The notes under the pieces: model-generated | The model's database searches: none | What the model was told of the DNA's origin: nothing | What the model saw: only the letters and a program-made list of their open reading frames with translations | Assembly (NCBI GenBank): GCA_002314915.1 | Contig: DCHU01000065.1 | Span: forward strand, 1 to 12,555 | Direction of reading: 5' to 3' | DNA from: Caryophanales bacterium UBA1744 | Lineage (GTDB): Bacteria; Bacillota_I; Bacilli_A; RFN20; CAG-826 | DNA: 12,555 nucleotides | Position numbers and translations under genes: made by a program | Shown: one piece after another, positions 6,841-12,555 of the stretch | How positions within the stretch are numbered: position 1 is the stretch's first letter | Layout of the letters: each line of letters begins with the position of its first letter

Positions 6841-8223
6841 TTATGCCTCTTTCTTGGATTTCCTCAAATAGAAGATGATCGGAATGATTGCCAAGGCGAG
6901 TATTGCCGCTCCAGCAATGTAGCCCCAGCTTGATGGGACTGCGCTTATATCTCCAAACTCGTTGGTGTAGGTTTTACCGAAAGCGTTATTCAAAGCATCT
7001 CCAACGAATGGTCCAACACACATTGGAAGAGCAACGACGAACAACATTCTGACTCCCATGAATGAGCCTTCTTTGTTTTCTGGTATATATTCGCGTACAA
7101 GCGCATTAATTATCGTAGGCACGCCAACGTAGCCAAGAATCATTATTAAACCTGATGTTGCGGCGAATACAGTTCTGATCGTGGAACCATCAGCGCCGAC
7201 AACCGGGATAAAGAACATTAATAGGATTCCTACGGCGTAAATGACGAAAGTTGGGATTATCATCTTGTTTCTACCGAACTTATCCGCCATAAAGCCCAAA
7301 ATGACACTTAACACCGAGCCGAGTAACAATGCGACAGCCATGACGATTGCAAACGGCGTTAACAAGCCGGTTCCTGAGTTAGCTATCAAACATGTTCTTT
7401 CCATATAGACCATAAGGTAAGGGAAGAATACCTGTGTAGCTGTGGCGTAGATGAAATACATCAGAAGGATTATGTAGAGGTTCTTGTTAGCCTTGACTGT
7501 AGATGGTTTGAATCCTTCCATTAGTATGCGCCCATACTTTTCGTTTCTTGGCTCTTCTGGCTTTCCTTTTGGGATTAAGAAATATGAGATTATTCCAACA
7601 ACGACAACCAGTCCGCCAATGAGGTAGAAGAATAAGTCCCACTTAGCATCATGGACTCCAGGAGCCGAATCTGTTGTTAAACCATTGAGAACAACGAATA
7701 TCAAAAGCATCGCAACGAGTGGCAAAACGGAGAGAACCCCTTCCACCTTTGATTTGTCTTTATTTTCTATATTACGCGTCACGTATGAGTTAAATGCGGC
7801 ATCGTTTGATGTGGAACCAAAGAATGTCATCGCGCAGTCTATAACAATGACCATTACGGCCGCTGTTGCGGATACCATTGCAATTGGGAGAAGCTTACTG
7901 GAGGAGTTGACGTTCAATAAGCCGAACGAGGCTGTGGCAAATCCCCATAACACATAACCGAAAGCGATAAATTCTCTTTTGTGTCCAATCTTATCGGTTA
8001 AGCTGCCCATAAATATCGTTGTCAGAGTAGCGACAATAGCAGATGCGGCAGTGGTTATCGCGATCATCAATGAATAGTTGAACGCCTGTCCTGCTGGTGC
8101 CGAGAAATTGAGATAAGTGATATAGGTGTTGAGGTACATGTTCTCAATAGCCCATGCGAGTTGTCCAATAAAACCGATAAGGATAACGAACAACCACATT
8201 CTAAAACCAATTTTGTTTTTCAT
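6841..8223 (-). CDS. MFS/GPH-like 12-TM solute transporter
   Basis: 460 residues with about 12 hydrophobic helices in two halves, joined by a charged cytoplasmic loop (about 218-248, KGKPEEPRNEKYGR). Each half carries the MFS loop-2/3 motif A: GSLTDKIGHKR (73-83) and GFMADKFGRNK (310-320). The N-terminus (GFIGQLAWAIENMYLNTY, about 17-34) and the NDAAFNSYVTR stretch after helix 4 (about 140-150) resemble the glycoside-pentoside-hexuronide and sugar-cation symporter branch. It probably moves a sugar or related small solute with H+ or Na+. The substrate is not identifiable. The ATG at 8223 has AGAGGA 8 to 13 bases upstream on its strand. It is a single-gene unit: convergent terminator at its end, and an AT-rich spacer then a divergent ncRNA promoter at its start. 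Confidence 0.88.
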   Translation of the reverse strand: MKNKIGFRMWLFVILIGFIGQLAWAIENMYLNTYITYLNFSAPAGQAFNYSLMIAITTAASAIVATLTTIFMGSLTDKIGHKREFIAFGYVLWGFATASFGLLNVNSSSKLLPIAMVSATAAVMVIVIDCAMTFFGSTSNDAAFNSYVTRNIENKDKSKVEGVLSVLPLVAMLLIFVVLNGLTTDSAPGVHDAKWDLFFYLIGGLVVVVGIISYFLIPKGKPEEPRNEKYGRILMEGFKPSTVKANKNLYIILLMYFIYATATQVFFPYLMVYMERTCLIANSGTGLLTPFAIVMAVALLLGSVLSVILGFMADKFGRNKMIIPTFVIYAVGILLMFFIPVVGADGSTIRTVFAATSGLIMILGYVGVPTIINALVREYIPENKEGSFMGVRMLFVVALPMCVGPFVGDALNNAFGKTYTNEFGDISAVPSSWGYIAGAAILALAIIPIIFYLRKSKKEA

Positions 8224-8369
8224 AAGAGGTCCTCTAATTTACTTTTAAAATCTATATAAATAATAAAGAAATTAATAAAAAGTACATAAAAAACAGGTAA
8301 TTTTAAAAATGATTAAAAAAGTTATCTAAAGATAAAAAAGATTTTTTAAAAAAATAAAGCAAAAAGGTG
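8224..8369. promoter_or_regulatory. AT-rich divergent spacer with UP-element-like A/T tracts
   Basis: About 145 bp of nearly pure A/T sequence between the MFS start and the -35 of the large RNA. The A-tracts at about 8333-8365 are phased just upstream of the -35 TTGACG, as in UP elements that recruit the RNA polymerase alpha subunit at rRNA-class promoters. On the minus strand there are several TATA-like boxes (TTATATAG near 8250-8257) that could serve the MFS gene, but no good -35 was found. No coding potential. Confidence 0.5.
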
Positions 8370-8398
8370 TTGACGGCATTTTTCCATAAGGGTATAGT
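8370..8398 (+). promoter_or_regulatory. Strong sigma-A-type promoter of the large ncRNA
   Basis: TTGACG (8370-8375, one mismatch to TTGACA) and TATAGT (8393-8398, one mismatch to TATAAT) are separated by exactly 17 bp. A/T tracts precede it. Transcription is expected to begin about 8404-8407, right at the first base of the CCGCGA stem of the RNA, which independently supports both calls. Confidence 0.88.
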
Positions 8399-8404
8399 AT
8401 GTCT

Positions 8405-9494
8405 TCCGCGATTGAGACGCGGCCCTGAAAATGGGTACAGCATTAGTCTATGACTAATGAAAATCTCAAAATTCGCGGCATCATTACTCAGTGTGACGAA
8501 AGCCCACGGGTCTCGCGAGAGATACCGAGCCCAAGAAGAAAACTGAGAAAACCGTCTGACCGATGGTCAAGAGCGTAAGCGCTTGATGGAGAGGCACCCA
8601 CACTTACGGCGACGTAAGCGAATGAAGCCCCTTGACAGCGGTGGCCAGAGTTAACCGAGTCGCAGACCTCGAAAGAGGCGAAGCGGAAACGAAATTCTGA
8701 TCAACGTACAGAAGTAGCTAAGGAACTTCCCCCGCGGAAGCCCGGAAGCGAGACTGGAACCCATCGGACAGTTGCCAATGAGGAAGCGATTCCTCCTGGT
8801 GCCATCTAGGACGAAAGACTTAGCAATAAGCCCCAATCCAACGATGACCGACGCATCAAGCGAAGCCTGACTCGAATTGATTCAAAAGAATCTAAAGTAA
8901 GATGCTTCCGGATGTGAATCCATTGACCAGTTAGTGTTCCTGAGCGATCAGGGAGCTGCTGAGGCCTCTGATTAATCCCACCTAGTGAGATTAACCCACC
9001 TCAGTCTGTAGCAATGACAGCAGACCGAAACCCCAAGACAAAAGCTTAGGGAAGAAGAAAGCCGAGCACAGCTGACTGAAAGAGTGGAAAGCAGATGGAA
9101 ATCTGCCAAGGCGGTAGGTAAAGGGAATGCTCGTAAGGGCATCGACGAAGCTACCGAATGAAGCTATGACAGAGCAAACAATCAGCGTTCACCCGTGTGA
9201 ACTGAAGAAGTGCTCCCGAGCAGATCCACTTAGACAATGGCAAAGCGGACCAACCACCCGCAGCATTAACCCCCAGCCGAAACCGCGAGGTGGAAGAAAG
9301 GTTAATGAGAATCGAACGAGACAAGTTTGGGTTGCTCCAGAAATGGATCCCAAGCGAAACCTCGCTAAGCTAAGCAGACGGCAAATAGCAGGATACATCC
9401 TGCCGCATAGGCTAGGCCAATAATACCGTGAGGTATGGAGAAAGGCGCCGACAGCGAGTGATGTGGGGAGGACACCTTCGGGTGTTCTTTTTTT
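8405..9494 (+). ncRNA. Giant ornate structured noncoding RNA (~1.09 kb), class not recognised
   Basis: A transcription unit with its own promoter and intrinsic terminator and no credible reading frame. GC content is clearly higher than in the flanks. Perfect hairpins run throughout. Ten end in GNRA loops: GCGA (8515, 8609, 8786, 8944), GTAA (8575, 9133), GAAA (8671, 9340), GGAA (9097) and GTGA (9428). Examples: CTTACG/CGTAAG, GAGGAA/TTCCTC, GCAGAT/ATCTGC, ATACC/GGTAT. Longer helices include CATTAACC (9264-9271) with GGTTAATG (9300-9307), CTGAGG/CCTCAG (8959/8999), TTAATC/GATTAA (8972/8989) and GTTCAC/GTGAAC (9187/9197). The 5' domain (8406-8478) is a junction closed by CCGCGA/TCGCGG and TTGAGA/TCTCAA. 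CATCATT (8479-8485) can pair with AGTGATG (9457-9463), enclosing the body. Such density of capped helices is typical of OLE, GOLLD and ROOL RNAs, but it is longer than those and I see no shared motif. It is not rRNA, tmRNA or RNase P, and no group II domain V is seen. Function unknown. Confidence 0.88.
9468..9494 (+). terminator. UUCG-loop intrinsic terminator of the large ncRNA
   Basis: GGACACC (9470-9476) pairs with GGTGTTC (9481-9487), with one G-U, around a TTCG tetraloop, followed by seven T (9488-9494). It ends the ncRNA 217 bp before the oppA start codon, so the RNA is not a simple oppA leader, although read-through is possible. Confidence 0.93.
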
Positions 9495-9500
9495 GTTCAG

Positions 9501-9557
9501 TTGACAAAAATAACGCAATGAAAATATTCTCATTTTCTTACAGACCAAGTTTGTCAA
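9501..9557. promoter_or_regulatory. Inverted repeat TTGACAAA ... TTTGTCAA, possible operator or upstream promoter
   Basis: TTGACAAA (9501-9508) and TTTGTCAA (9550-9557) are perfect 8-bp inverted copies 41 bp apart, just after the ncRNA terminator. The first copy is also a consensus -35, with TATTCT 18 bp downstream as a weak -10. It may be a distal oppA promoter, a looped operator, or chance in AT-rich DNA. Confidence 0.3.
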
Positions 9558-9639
9558 TACATCAAGTAAAGAATTCTTTATAGATAAATGTGAAAACCAT
9601 GAAAAACGAGAATTAAATAGCAAAATTATCACATATTTC

Positions 9640-9670
9640 TTGACATAATCGTCTATTTGATAAAAATACT
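9640..9670 (+). promoter_or_regulatory. Probable oppA promoter
   Basis: Consensus -35 TTGACA at 9640-9645. The -10 is less clear: TAAAAA at 15 bp, AAAATA at 17 bp or AATACT at 19 bp downstream. The resulting leader is short (about 35 nt). It contains a small GCGG/CCGC hairpin (9683-9696, loop of six A) immediately before the AAAGGAAGG ribosome site (9697-9705), which may shield the mRNA 5' end. Confidence 0.6.
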
Positions 9671-9711
9671 CCCATACAATTAGCGGAAAAAACCGCAAAG
9701 GAAGGAAAATT

Positions 9712-12270
9712 ATGACAAAGAAAACACTCAAAAGATTGTTGCCAATTTCCGTTGTCATGGTCTTGGGCTTAGTTGCTTGTGGAAAGAACAAAAACCCAAA
9801 GGCTGATTACACTTATCACGATTGTACATCAGCAAACCCAGAGACATGGAACCCAGCAACATGGGAGACATCATCTGACTCAGCAGTTATGGGTTACATT
9901 GAGACTCCACTCATCGACTTCGTTCTTAATGAAGAAGGTAATGGATATAAGGTTGTCCCAGAAATGGCTAAGAAGCTCCCTACAGATGCTTCAGCAACAT
10001 TAACAGAAGCTGACATCGCTAAGTATGGACTTCCAGAAGGCGCTGACTCAATGGACGGCATCAGATGGAAAGTTGAATTAAGAAATGACTTAAAGTGGGA
10101 TGACGGAACAAAGATCACAGCAGATGACTTCGTTTGGTCAATGAAGGCTCTCCTCGACTCAAAGATGCAGAACCACAGAGCTCCTGACTTCGCTGGAGGC
10201 TCAACAGGTATCGCTAACGGTGAGGCATTCCTCTATTCAGGAACAGACGTCCTCCAGTTATTCGAAACAGCTGACGGCGCTCAGAACTCAGGTACAGAAT
10301 CAACTGAAAAGCTTGGTTGGTACTTCAACCCTTATGTCACAAACGGCTGGTGGGCAGGCTACTCTTGGGCAGCATTAACAGACTATCTTGATCCTGATGA
10401 AATGTCAGAAGCTGAAGTCGCTGCAGTCGACGCAGTCCTCAAGGATGAAGCAAACTTCGGTACAGATAGCTCACCAAAGTATGCTCGTATCGACAACAAC
10501 GAGACATTAGCTAACACAGTTTACACAGCTTGTGCAGCTGTTGGTAAATATGTCTTCGGTGCTAGCGTTGACGCTGGCTTCGGATACACATACGACGAAG
10601 AAGCAGAACAGCTAGTCGGCGACGAAGGAAATGAACCATTCGTCTCTTGGTTATCAAAATACTACACATTCGATATTTGCCCAGAAGAGAATCTCGGTAT
10701 CACAAAGATCGATGACTACTCATTCTACTACACATTCTCTCAGCCAGTTTCTGAGTTCAACGCAAAGTTGTTCTTCTCTGGCAACTGGTTAATCAAGAAG
10801 GATCTTTGGGAAAAGAACAGAAAATCTGTTGCTGACTCAGGATTATACGCTTCTACATATGGAACATCAGTTGATACAACAGCTTCATATGGTCCATATA
10901 AGCTCACATACTTCCTCGCAGACCAGTCATATCACTTCGAGAGAAACAATAACTGGTATGGTTACAAAGATGGCAACCACGAAGGTGAATACCAGATTGA
11001 CGCTATCGACGTTAAGATCATCGACAACGAAGAAACAGTCAAGCAGATGTTCTTAGCAGGTGAATTAGATGGATACGCATTACGTTCACAGGACTTAGAG
11101 GACTTAGGAGCTTCATCAAGACTCTTATCAACTCCACAGTCATACACAACAAAGTTGACAATCAACTCAAATCTCGACGCTCTTAAGGATCTCCAGGCAA
11201 ATGACAAAGCTGGTAACCACACCATCCTTGCTAACCTCAACTTCCGTAAGGCTCTCTCACTTGGCTTAGACAGAAAGACCCTTTGCCAGACTCAGACAGC
11301 TGGTTGGAGAGGCTTCGACATGCCAATCAACTTCATGTATGTTTCAGACCCAGAAACAGGTGTCGCATACCGTGAAACAGAACAGGGCAAGAAGGCAGTT
11401 ATCGACAACTTCGGTAAAGACGCAGACGGCGAGCCAAACTACTTAGGCTATGACGCTGTTGAAGCAAAAGCACTCATCGCAAAGGCTTGCGAAGAAGAAA
11501 ATGCTAAGTTCCTTGCTGGCGATACAACAGCATGGCACACAGGTGAAAAGGTCCACCTCGTTTGGGAATACTACAACGCTGGTTGGCAAGATATGATCAA
11601 CTGGGTTGTCAATGCTTACAAAGAGTTATTCAAAGGCACACCACTTGAAGGATTGGTCACAATCGAAACTTCAATGACAGGTGCCGCTTATTCAGACAAC
11701 ATCCGTGCTGGATCATGTGACTTCGGTATCTCAACATACGGTGGCGCTCAGTTTGATCCATTCGGAATCATGGAGTGCTACACACAGACAAGATACATGT
11801 ATGAACCATACAACATCTTCGCAGATGGTATCGCAATCGACACCACAACAGGTGACTGGGTTGCTGCTAATGGCATGTCTTCAAAAGAAGGCTTAGACTA
11901 TCAGACGACAACTTGGGAAAAGCACACAATGGGCTCAGCTGACGGCTCAACAAGCGGCAATGACAGCGGCTGGACATACCTCCTCACATCTGGTAAGTAC
12001 TCAGAAGCTTATGCTGAATCATCAGCAGTAAGACTTAACATCTTATCAGCTATGGAATCATACCTCGTTGGAATGTACTCATTCGTCTCTTGGGGCGCAA
12101 GACAGTCCATCTCTATGGATTCATTCCGTATGCAGGAAGGTACAAACTCATACGTTACAATCGTTGGATTCGGTGGCATCCGTAAGGCTAAACTCTTAAT
12201 GACAGACACTGAATGGTCAAATTACGTCAAGGCAAACGCAAAGAACGGCGTTCTTGACTACTCAATCTAA
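9712..12270 (+). CDS. oppA: Oligopeptide-type ABC transporter substrate-binding lipoprotein (SBP_bac_5), extra long
   Basis: 852 residues. A basic start, a hydrophobic stretch and lipobox LVAC with C23 mark a lipoprotein held on the outer face of the membrane. Family 5 binding-protein features appear in order: ANPETWNPATW (41-51), IETPLIDF (63-70), WKVELRNDLKWDDGTKITAD (119-138), SYGPYKL (about 392-398), NEETVKQMFLAGELDGYAL (about 442-460) and LNFRKALSLGLDRKTL (about 509-524). It should capture peptides and hand them to the OppB/C permease whose gene follows. Typical OppA is about 540 residues; here extra sequence lies mainly between about 155 and 345, with more in the C-terminal third, which is rich in Gly, Ser, Thr and aromatic residues. 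Codon use is strongly biased (TCA, ACA, GCT, CTC), suggesting high expression. The ATG has a strong AAAGGAAGG site. Peptide is the likeliest ligand; another ligand of this family is possible. Confidence 0.92.
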   Translation: MTKKTLKRLLPISVVMVLGLVACGKNKNPKADYTYHDCTSANPETWNPATWETSSDSAVMGYIETPLIDFVLNEEGNGYKVVPEMAKKLPTDASATLTEADIAKYGLPEGADSMDGIRWKVELRNDLKWDDGTKITADDFVWSMKALLDSKMQNHRAPDFAGGSTGIANGEAFLYSGTDVLQLFETADGAQNSGTESTEKLGWYFNPYVTNGWWAGYSWAALTDYLDPDEMSEAEVAAVDAVLKDEANFGTDSSPKYARIDNNETLANTVYTACAAVGKYVFGASVDAGFGYTYDEEAEQLVGDEGNEPFVSWLSKYYTFDICPEENLGITKIDDYSFYYTFSQPVSEFNAKLFFSGNWLIKKDLWEKNRKSVADSGLYASTYGTSVDTTASYGPYKLTYFLADQSYHFERNNNWYGYKDGNHEGEYQIDAIDVKIIDNEETVKQMFLAGELDGYALRSQDLEDLGASSRLLSTPQSYTTKLTINSNLDALKDLQANDKAGNHTILANLNFRKALSLGLDRKTLCQTQTAGWRGFDMPINFMYVSDPETGVAYRETEQGKKAVIDNFGKDADGEPNYLGYDAVEAKALIAKACEEENAKFLAGDTTAWHTGEKVHLVWEYYNAGWQDMINWVVNAYKELFKGTPLEGLVTIETSMTGAAYSDNIRAGSCDFGISTYGGAQFDPFGIMECYTQTRYMYEPYNIFADGIAIDTTTGDWVAANGMSSKEGLDYQTTTWEKHTMGSADGSTSGNDSGWTYLLTSGKYSEAYAESSAVRLNILSAMESYLVGMYSFVSWGARQSISMDSFRMQEGTNSYVTIVGFGGIRKAKLLMTDTEWSNYVKANAKNGVLDYSI

Positions 12271-12302
12271 TTTAGATTTAGTACAATATCTTTATCAAGC
12301 CT

Positions 12303-12330
12303 AGGGGATGGTCATTTATGGCCATCCTCT
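12303..12330 (+). terminator. Intercistronic hairpin between oppA and oppB (attenuator or processing element)
   Basis: AGGGGATGGTCA (12303-12314) pairs with TGGCCATCCTCT (12319-12330) around a TTTA loop: a 12-bp stem with two G-U pairs. Only three T follow, then GGAC, so it is a weak terminator at best. It likely limits read-through or protects the oppA mRNA 3' end, giving more binding protein than permease, as is common in binding-protein operons. Confidence 0.7.
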
Positions 12331-12368
12331 TTGGACTCTTTAATCTTTTGAAAAATAGGAGGTGCACG

Positions 12369-12555
12369 ATGTTTCGATATATTTTGAAACGTGTGGGACT
12401 CATGTTCTTGACGTTTGCGATCATCATGACGATGAGCTTTGTTCTCATCAAACTCGTACCAGACAATGTTAAATGTGAAGCAGGCTCAAAAGCCTGTGCT
12501 TCAATTATGGCCTGGCGTGAAGCTCTTGGTTATAACAAACCAATTATTGTTCAGT
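12369..12555 (+). CDS. oppB: Oligopeptide ABC transporter permease OppB-type, N-terminal fragment
   Basis: The first 62 residues before the window ends; no stop is reached. MFRYILKRVGLMFLTF opens the DppB/OppB family: a basic amphipathic start, then a first membrane helix (about 9-29, FLTFAIIMTMSFVLIKL) followed by VPDN where the family has PGDP. LGYNKPIIVQ at 53-62 matches the LGLDxPxxxQ segment before the periplasmic loop. The gene has AGGAGG (about 12357-12362) seven bases before the ATG and follows oppA after the intercistronic hairpin. It forms the membrane channel with OppC and takes peptide from the upstream lipoprotein. C23 follows no lipobox and is not expected to be lipidated. Confidence 0.9.
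   Translation, partial: MFRYILKRVGLMFLTFAIIMTMSFVLIKLVPDNVKCEAGSKACASIMAWREALGYNKPIIVQ

Noticed and set aside
9127..9423. 98-codon plus-strand open frame inside the large RNA, with an AAAGGGA ahead of its ATG
   Set aside because: Its ATG is the first base of a perfect ATGCTC/GGGCAT hairpin with a GTAA loop, it runs through several more helices, and its composition (Arg, Pro, Gln, Lys-rich) is that of translated structured RNA. No domain is seen.
8441..9445. CRISPR array or tandem DNA repeats suggested by the many short repeated motifs (GCGA, CGTAAG)
   Set aside because: The recurrent words are hairpin loops and stem pieces at irregular spacing, with no constant repeat-spacer period.
8405..9494. 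Large RNA as a group II intron, rRNA fragment, RNase P, tmRNA or riboswitch leader
   Set aside because: No domain V or reverse transcriptase, no recognised rRNA core sequences, no GAGGAAAGTCC-type RNase P core, no tmRNA ends. Its terminator and a separate oppA promoter argue against a leader. This is recognition by eye only; an Rfam scan would settle it.
9189..9791. 200-codon minus-strand open frame across the ncRNA 3' half and the oppA start
   Set aside because: It crosses the terminator, the oppA promoter and the signal-peptide codons of oppA. The protein has a mixed hydrophobic/Phe-rich low-complexity look from AT-rich intergenic DNA and no ribosome site.
263..12270. Possible UGA reassignment, since no complete gene ends in TGA
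   Set aside because: All tryptophans are TGG and no in-frame TGA was noticed. Eight stops, all TAA or TAG, are too few to infer a changed code.

Overview
The window looks like a chromosome segment from a low-GC, Gram-positive-type bacterium of the Firmicutes/Bacilli-Mollicutes breadth. The evidence is AT-rich intergenic DNA, AGGAGG-type ribosome binding sites, sigma-A-like promoters (TTGACG-17-TATAGT), an OppA lipoprotein with a lipobox, and no outer-membrane genes. All complete genes end in TAA or TAG and tryptophan is TGG throughout. Genus and species cannot be fixed from the sequence alone.

Layout. (1) Positions 50-205, minus strand: a rod-shaped structured RNA, probably 6S-like, divergent from the first operon. 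(2) 263-1968, plus strand: three tightly packed genes, a YbjN-like small protein, a MazG/dCTPase-like NTP pyrophosphohydrolase and a DEDDh 3'-5' exonuclease. They end in a bidirectional terminator shared with a convergent membrane-anchored XRE regulator (1993-2574, minus). (3) 2802-6807, plus: two surface proteins in one operon, a 323-residue membrane-anchored unknown and a 1004-residue anchored protein built from four diverged ~230-residue beta-rich repeats. (4) 6841-8223, minus: a 12-TM MFS/GPH-like transporter. (5) 8370-9494, plus: the standout feature, about 1.1 kb without a credible protein gene. It has its own near-consensus promoter, dozens of perfect hairpins, ten of them capped by GNRA tetraloops, a possible long-range closing helix and a strong UUCG-loop intrinsic terminator. 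This is a giant ornate noncoding RNA. (6) 9712-12555, plus: the start of an oligopeptide ABC importer operon, with an unusually long OppA-type lipoprotein, an intercistronic hairpin and the N-terminus of the OppB-type permease, cut by the window edge.

Functionally, the segment mixes nucleotide-pool/nucleic-acid processing (MazG-like plus exonuclease), a cell-surface module under or beside a membrane-bound regulator, and solute uptake (MFS and Opp). The large RNA sits as a free-standing transcription unit between the divergent MFS gene and the opp operon. Its own promoter and terminator argue that it is not a leader of oppA. I recognise no known large-RNA class (OLE, GOLLD, ROOL, HEARO, group II intron, RNase P, rRNA) in it from primary sequence, so it is the best candidate here for an undescribed system.
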